A stretch of DNA of 64,000 nt from NCBI GenBank assembly GCA_948567375.1, contig OX419758.1:16001001-16065000 (forward strand), given 5' to 3'. This DNA comes from Lunularia cruciata (taxonomy: Eukaryota; Streptophyta; Marchantiopsida; Lunulariales; Lunulariaceae). Positions 57,574 to 64,000 of this stretch are shown in pieces; position 1 is the stretch's first letter; every line of letters begins with the position of its first letter. The notes under the pieces are model-generated. The model was not told the origin of the DNA and made no database searches. It saw nothing but the letters and a program-made list of their open reading frames with translations. The translations under genes and the position numbers were made by a program.

Positions 57574-59762
57574 TAATAAATTCAAATACAACACCAAAAT
57601 AAGAATTTCCACTTAGGTTATTTGGCACCTTTAAGTGAGACACCTAAGAATAGTGAGTCCCAAAGATGGTAAGTTTGTCAGGAAGATAGCCATAGAGCAA
57701 GCTTTGAAGGAAGATAAGTCCCAAGATGGGAAGTTTGTTAGTGAAGTAGTTATAGAATAAGCTTTGGAGGAAGATAAGTTTGTTTTTTGCCGTGTGAATC
57801 AAGCCGATTGCACAAGGAGGATCTGAGGAGGGTCAAGAGCCTCATCAAAAAATGGTTGATCAAATAGTTTAGGAGTTTGTGGATATGATTTTGGATGATC
57901 TGCCAAAGGGATTACCATTCAATTGTGGTATGCCCTTCAAGAATTAGTAATTGCCAAGGAGTACTCTAATGAGTAGTCCAATCTATCGGCTCTCACCAAA
58001 GTGTGCCTTTTGGCAAAAGGAAGTTATGTTCTTGGGTCACAAGATCTCATTGGAGGGGATCAAGATGGAAGAGGAGAAAATCTAGAACATCATTGATTGG
58101 CCTATTATGAAGGATGCTACAAAAGTATGGCATCTAATGGATTGGCCAGATTTTACCAATGGTTTTTCCACCACTATGCTCATGTGGCCATACCATTGAC
58201 CAATCTTTTAGGGAAGAACTTGAGCTTTTAGTGGACCAACAAGCAAGAAGAAGCATTCCAGAAGCTAAAAAATATAGTGTCTTCAAGACCTATTCTTCAA
58301 CCATATGATCCTCAACTACCTTGTGTGGTTAATTTTGATGCTTCTTACTTTGCAATTGGAGCCGTGTTGCAAGAGGAATTCCTAGATGGGTTACATCCCA
58401 TTGTCTTTGTGTCTTGTAGACTAAATACAATAGAAAGGAGTTACCCTGCTTGAGATTGGAAGCAACTAGCAATGGTATATGCAACTAAGGTATGGAGGCA
58501 TTATCTCTTGGAGAAACAAGTGATCATGCAAATTAATCACAAACCTTTGTTGCAAACATTACACTTGGAACACATGAAGAGTTGACATCACCGATGGAAG
58601 GAACAACTATAATTTTTTGACATCAAACTTGGTTGGTTCTACATCATCCCCAATGCTCTATCATGACAACTTGATTTGAAGTCTCCTTCTCTCATCACGA
58701 TGGCAATTACAACAATATCAATTGACTCCAAAGTCCAAATCAATTTTAAGACCACTTTACAACAAGATCATTTCTTTCAGATGGTACAAGGTCATCTTGC
58801 AACATGTGACAAGGAGTACAACAACTTTTTCCTTCAAGGAAGGCCTTCTATTTTATAAGAACCAAATTTATGTTCCAGCCAAGAGTGATCTCCAACTTGT
58901 CTGCCTCCAACAAGCCCATGACTTACCAATCATTAGTCATATGGGTGTGGACAAGGCCTTGAGTACTTTTAAACACCAACGGTGGTGGCCCAACATGACA
59001 TGACATGTTTGAGAGTTTATCCAATCATGTGAGAGCTGCCAATTCAACAAGGTCAACAACCAAAAACCAAGTAGACACCTTCAGCCACTCCCTATTCCAT
59101 CTACTTCATGAGAGCACATGAGCTTGGATCTCATCATGTCCTTGCCCAAGATAAAGCAAGATCACACAACAATTGTGATGTTTTTGGATAAACTTAGTAA
59201 GCAAATCCATTTGGCACCAACCTTTGATACCATGGATGCTCCAACATTGGTGTAAAGTTACTTCAACACTATCTTCAAGTATCATGGGATGCCTCGTGTA
59301 TTCATCTTTAACCATGATCCTCAATTCATTGGGAAATTTTGGCAAGCACTCTTCTAGATACTTGGCACCAAGCTTGCTTTGTCCATGGCCTATCATCCTT
59401 AAATTGATGGACAAACTGAACATGAAAATTGCACCTTGGAGGATATATTTTGTGTCTTTGTCAACATCTACTATACCAATTGGGATGAATGTCTTACAAC
59501 TAAGGAGTTTGCATACGATAACTCCAAACAGACAAGCATTGGATTCCCTCCTTTCTTTCTTAATTTTGACAAAGATCCACTTGTTCCAAATTCCTTTCTT
59601 GCTCCTCCTCCATCTCATGTCCCTCATACTTCTACCTTCTTAACCACCATATTCCAATCCCTCCAACAAGCCAAATCTCATCTCCTTGTTGCTCAAAATG
59701 GGCAAAAACAATATGCGGACCACCATCGTCATCATCACACTTTTCAAGACGGTGATAAGGTC
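57574..59762 (+). pseudogene. ChrB Pol with most of RT deleted
   Basis: The RT start (SNLSALTK-type end at about 58000) jumps directly to CAFWQKEVMFLGHKIS, missing roughly 550 bp that in ChrA hold all catalytic RT motifs. RNase H (58110-58665) and integrase (58676-59762) follow with stops. Integrase shows SHMGVDKALSTFKHQRWWPN and NHDPQFIGKFWQALF. It ends at VGDKV, where the solo F LTR entered. Confidence 0.8.
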
Positions 59763-60441
59763 TATAACACCCATTTGTGCATGTAAGAGCTATTGTGATA
59801 TTTAGTTTGGTATAATAAGTACTTGAGATATATTATTTTTATAGAGATAAAAGATGGTTCTATATTAATCATGATTATCTAAAGTTATCCATAACTAAGA
59901 TAGAGAGGACCTTACTTTAGAGGAAGTGGAAAAGATAAGCACCACTATTTTTGATTCTAGTATGTTGACTTAGTATTATTCCTAGGTGTTTGGTTTTGAG
60001 GAAAGACTTAAGAACTCTTAGATCCACAATCCTTTTTGTTTTGGATTCTTCTATAGTCCAAGGATAGCCCATGTGAAGGAATCCTTGAGTTAGTGGTTGG
60101 GTCAAGATAAGACCACATGCTTAGGATAATATTCCCAGAAACATGAATATTCCTTTAGCTTTTGAACTTTATTTGACTTTTTGCCTAGTAACTTGAGTTA
60201 CTCTAGTAATTAGTAACTTTGGTGTGTAACTATTTCACAAAGTATATAAACTAGGAGTGAGGAAGTACTCATCCTTGTTTCATTTGCAACTATATATCTC
60301 TCTCATTGAGTTCTCTAATGAGCAATGGTTTGAGTCTTGGAGGAGTATGATGGAGTTGGGATTATTTTCCTTCTTAGTCCATGGAGCGCTACCATAATAG
60401 CCATCAAAGAGTCATCATGAGTGAGAGACAAGCCAGCTCAT
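59763..60441 (+). mobile_element. Solo LTR of family F inside ChrB
   Basis: It is flanked by a perfect AGGTC duplication (59758-59762 and 60442-60446). Excision restores DKVMLSSSNHPL of the integrase C-terminus. The LTR starts TATAACACCC and ends CTCAT and has the same palindrome and TATA layout as the other copies. Confidence 0.9.
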
Positions 60442-60836
60442 AGGTCATGCTCTCCTCTAGTAACCATCCTCTCTTGCTTGATATCCAAGTTCCTAAACTT
60501 GCCACTAATTGGATAGGACCCTTTGATGTCACCCAAATCATCTCTCTTATTGCTTATCAACTTGCCTTGTCTTGTCATATGTGCATCCACCCTATCTTTC
60601 AAATTTCCAAGTTGAAACCCTTTGTTTCTAACCCATCTTCTTTTTCCTCTTCTGTTCAACCTCCTCCTCCTCCCATCCCTCTCAATGATCATGAGGAGTA
60701 CAAAGTTGATTGTATCCTTGCACATTGCCACATTGAACAAGGTCATCAACAACAAATAGAGTACAAGGTCCTTTGGGAAGGGTATCCCCTTCATGATGCT
60801 ACATGGGAACCTCTTTCTCATCTCTTGAATGCATAA
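60442..60836 (+). pseudogene. ChrB GPY/F module and chromodomain
   Basis: An intact 129-codon frame reads SSSNHPLLLDIQVPKLA, NWIGPFDVTQIISLIAYQL, then the chromodomain EYKVDCILAHCHIEQGH, with YKVLWEGYPLHDATWEPLSH. The aromatic residues near EYKVD, W in VLWEGY and W in ATWEP are the usual histone-peptide cage positions. It is the best preserved chromodomain in the window. Confidence 0.88.
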
Positions 60837-60901
60837 TGGCCATCTAGGAGTTTGAAGCTTCAATGGCAACAAGGACGTCACCAACTAGCAATGGAGGAAT
60901 A

Positions 60902-61327
60902 TATAAAAATATGGAGTCTAACAAAAAACTTAGTGAGGGCTAATGAAGTAGCAAATATGCCAAATTAGCCTAGAATATTCTAAAAGTATCTAGGAAACTT
61001 CTTGGGAAGCTTCTCAACTAGCTTAGCTTGCATCCCAAGTTTGTAGCTTCTAGAAGGAAGCTTCTAGAAGCTTCCAACTAGCTTAGCTTGGATGCAAAGT
61101 AGACAACTTCTAGAAGGAAGCTTCTTGAGAAGCTTCTTGATTAACTTGACTTGCATTCCAAGAAAATGGCTCAAAGGAGCTTCTTGAGAAGCTTCTCAAG
61201 AGTCTTGTTTGCTCTTTATAGATACCAAGGCCGAAGCTCATGCTAGGCATTTGGAGTTTCACACACTCAAGTGTCCCAATGTGATCTTCCATTCTCCTAT
61301 TTCTCTCCTTGGTCTTGGTCTTTTACA
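60902..61327 (+). repeat. ChrB 3' LTR
   Basis: It starts TATAAAAATATGG (TG changed to TA) and ends TTTTACA. The perfect four-unit heat-shock element is kept at 61057-61074, with further GAAGCTTC modules up to 61198. The TATA box reads TTATAGATACC and is weakened. Confidence 0.85.
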
Positions 61328-63045
61328 CAAATGGTCATCAATGAGAAGTAGTTGATGGTATACTTTGAGTCATGGCTAGGGGAAAAGTCATCTTGAAAGG
61401 AAATAAGCACAAGAATCTATATGTGCTAGAGGGCAACACTATTTGTAAAGAAGCTTGTGCTACTAAATCTCATGATATGATTGACTACTTGTGGCATTGA
61501 AGGCTAGGTCACATTAGTGAGAAGAGCATGTTTATTATTTGCAAGAAAGGCTTTACTTCTACGCTATGATCTACTAGTTTAGAATTCTATGAGCATTGTG
61601 TACCAAGGAAGCAACATCAAACTAATTTTGGCATTGGAACTCATAGTTCCAAAGAAATTCTCAATTATATACATAATAACGTGTAGGGCACATCTCATAC
61701 TCCCTCATATTCTAGAAAGCTATACTATGTATCTTTCATCAATGATTATTTGAGATTTGTATGGATTTATTTCCTACATCAAAAGTTTGAGGTCTTTGTC
61801 ACTTTCAAGAAGTAGAAAGCCCAAGTTGAGACTCAAATTGGTAGGAAAGTGGATTTTTGCAATCAAATAATGGCAATGAATACTCTTTTGGAGAATATGA
61901 GGTGTATTGTCAACAAGAGGGGATAACTCACCATCTAACTACAATATATACTCCATAGCAAAATGGTGTTGCTGAGGTGCTAAATCAAACACTATTGGAG
62001 CGGATGAGGAGTATGTTGAGCCAATCAAGTTTATCACATGCATTGTAGGCTGAAGCTATCAACAATGCAACTTATTTGATAAATCTTTCTCCTTCTAGTT
62101 AATTTCATGACACCATTTTAGCTAAGGCATATACGGCCTACAGATTACAGTTGTTAGTAGTCTTTGGATGTCATGCACATCTTCTCATACCCAAGGAAAA
62201 TAGATTCAAGCTAGATCTTAGTTCAAAGAGATTTATTTTTCTTGGCTACAAGAGTGGTGTGAAGGGCTATAGGTTGTGGGATACTCTCACTAAATTGATT
62301 TTCAATAGAGATTTTTTGTTCAATGACTCCAGATCATCAACCAAGGGGGAGAAAGCTCAGGCTCCTCATATTGACAAGGGGAAATCTCCTCTAAATGTTG
62401 TTGATGGAGAGATTAATTATGATGGTTTTCATGATGAGGCACAAGGAGGTGCTCCCATAGAGGATCAAGTTCCCCAAATTGAGGAATTACAAGAGTGTGA
62501 GTAGATTGGTGAACCTTGACACATGTTAGCATAGGAAGATCAAGTGGATTCATCAACAAGAAGGACATTTGGATGCTCTATTTGTCCTCCTAAATGATTT
62601 GGAAAATGGGCTGATTCAACACAATTAGGAGATGAGGATATCTCTCTTGATGCTGATGATCATTTAGCTTTGATCTTGGAAGAAGGGGAACCTTCTTCAT
62701 AAGATGAGGCTCTAGCTTTGATAGACAAGCTTGAGTGGAATGCAACAATGCAGAGAGAGATGCAATCATTAATTGATAACAAGACTTGGGAATTAGTAAA
62801 GCTTCCAAAACATCAACCATTGGTGGATAGTAAGTGGGTCTACAAATTGAAAAATAGCCCAATTGATGGAGAAAAAATATCTACAAGGCTAGGTTGGTAG
62901 CCAAGGGATTCACACAAGAAAAACGTGTGGTTTACAATGAGGTCTACTCTCTTGTTGCTAAGTATGCCACTATTTTCTTATTGTGTGGATGTTGTCATTG
63001 CTTTCTTCTATGGCAATTTAGATGTGGTTATCTTTATGAGATAGT
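61328..63045 (+). pseudogene. Copia integrase and start of reverse transcriptase
   Basis: MARGKVILKGNKHKNLYVLE, then LWH-RLGHISEKSM, is the pre-integrase zinc region. LYYVSFINDYLRFVWIYFLH is the integrase core. HLLIPKENRFKLDLSSKRFI and GYKSGVKGYRLWD form the C-terminal part. From 62640 the RT begins (MIDKLEWNATMQREMQSLID, then NKTWELVKLPKHQPLVDSKW and AKGFTQEK). Several stops and frameshifts are present. It ends abruptly at AFFYGNLDVV, short of the catalytic Asp pair. Confidence 0.85.
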
Positions 63046-64000
63046 GTGACAACCCAACAAGTATCACTTTTGTAGTAATCAATAAGTAATCATTTGTTTC
63101 CATAGAGATATTAGTCAAAAATGGTCAAATACAAAGTAAAATGTCACAATTAGTTCTTCTTGATTGCCTCTTTAATCTCTTGGGTAGAAACCACACCCAA
63201 AAGGGAATAACAAGTGCTCAATTTGCAAAATTGTCACAAATCACAACACCCATAATCACAATTCTTCAATTTCTTTCTAAACCAATCTTGATTGTGATGA
63301 TTCAATTTTCCCAAAGAAGGCTACTTCACCACAAAACTACTTTGCCTTGGAATTGTGTTCTACCTCTCTACTAAAGGCACAATTTTGTCAATCAAATTTG
63401 CTTTGCATCAATCCAACACTCTGATCACAAATGCAGAATACTACCAACATTACAATTCCCCATGGATTTGTGACACAAGGCATTGCTTCAATTGCACTCC
63501 ACTCATTATCAAACACACATAATTGAAATTATAGCTATAGAATCCAACATCTAACACAATCAAACTTGCAATTCAAACTTCTCCAAACACCCACAACCAC
63601 AAACATAGGATTGATACTTGGAACTAAGCTGAAACAACAAGCATTGAGTTACAACACTTTGCTTTACTCAATTGTAGAATTACAGTACTGAATAATAATC
63701 CTCATTGTGAATGCTTCCTCTAAATAGGCAGAGCACTCATTAGTTATCTAACTACCTAAACTGCTTCAACTACTACTTTACCAACCTGTAGATCTGAAAT
63801 TACATTCCACTTCTTCATATCTACCTCTTAAGATCTCAAAACTATTACTCTAATTTCATCAAATGTCTACTTCTACTTCTACACTCAATGTAACTACAAT
63901 CAGCTCTTGCACTTTGGGTTCATCTTCTACTTCTTCTACCTCTGTCACATTTTTTGTTTGAACTACGGCTGAATCATTACTATGCTAATTTCTTTCTCAT
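63046..64000 (+). mobile_element. Probable start of another LTR or repeat, cut by the window end
   Basis: TGTGACAACCCAACAAGTATCAC begins exactly where the copia RT frame stops. TG plus a C-rich run is a common LTR start. The remaining 950 bp are AT-rich with no coding signal, no TATA-plus-primer arrangement and no match elsewhere in the window. The far end is not visible. Confidence 0.4.

Larger units (their letters stand above)
55632..61327 (+). mobile_element. ChrB: decayed chromovirus related to ChrA
   Basis: The LTRs are 55632-56042 and 60902-61327. A primer site with one mismatch (TGGTATCATAGC, 56044) follows the first. Flanking TGAAT and CAAAT may be a decayed duplication, and the copia frame resumes after it. 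The order is Gag, protease, RNase H, integrase, chromodomain. Most of RT is deleted near 58000. A solo F LTR lies at 59763-60441. Stops are frequent. It is older than ChrA, judging by decay and LTR divergence. Confidence 0.88.
33670..63045 (+). mobile_element. Decayed Ty1/copia element, base of the nested stack
   Basis: Copia-type fragments in the correct order and orientation lie at 33690-34403 (Gag), 35170-35458 (zinc knuckle, protease), 55518-55631 (protease end) and 61328-63045 (pre-integrase, integrase, start of reverse transcriptase). The gaps are filled by later insertions. Removing a solo LTR rejoins the frame from RSKT to the zinc knuckle. Removing the F element rejoins GND to the IIGIGSIKIQMYDG protease segment. 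The element has frequent stops and is dead. Neither of its own LTRs is recognisable, and the 3' part is cut at 63046 by another LTR-like sequence. The start coordinate is approximate. Confidence 0.75.

Overview
The window looks like nuclear DNA of a land plant with a repeat-rich genome. The anchor is a nearly complete TPLATE gene (19751-24414, six exons, short GT-AG introns). Its product is close to the flowering-plant protein, so a land plant is more likely than an alga. The short introns and the DNMT3-type methyltransferase carried by a retrotransposon here would fit a non-seed plant such as a moss, liverwort or lycophyte, but that placement is only an inference.

Layout. 1-8036 is AT-rich and shows no gene, only small repeats and hairpins. 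8037-9908 holds a small split gene with a Coa1/Tim21-like domain; its 5' end is unresolved. 9909-19362 is intergenic with tandem duplications and copies of a dispersed repeat, called R1 here. TPLATE follows. 24415-33669 is intergenic, again with R1 copies, tandem repeats and perfect hairpins.

From 33670 to 63045 the window is one stack of nested retrotransposons. The base is a decayed Ty1/copia element. A solo LTR of family F (34409-35164) and a family-F element with gag and protease but no visible polymerase (35459-55517) inserted into it. Inside the F element sits a Ty3/gypsy chromovirus, ChrA (37552-53118, TSD TATAA, initiator-Met primer site, C-terminal chromodomain). Inside the integrase of ChrA, on the minus strand, sits the youngest insertion, element D (41576-51480). 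A second chromovirus, ChrB (55632-61327), also interrupts the copia element and itself carries a solo F LTR. Most junctions rejoin in frame when the insert is removed, which confirms the order. Another LTR-like end starts at 63046.

Element D is the most interesting object. It is a Ty3/gypsy element whose single reading frame (about 2,490 codons, 49879 to 42407, minus strand) encodes Gag, zinc knuckles, protease, a complete C5-cytosine DNA methyltransferase with canonical motif order, reverse transcriptase, RNase H, integrase, a GPY/F-like module and a C-terminal PHD finger. It could in principle both write DNA methylation and read histone tails. The frame is broken only by eleven TAG or TGA codons, all explainable by C-to-T change in CAG or CGA, the CHG and CG contexts of plant methylation. 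Its LTRs are circularly permuted relative to the target site, as if a two-LTR circle had integrated through a palindrome inside the LTR. The chromovirus LTRs are separately notable for dense heat-shock-element arrays just upstream of a TATA box.
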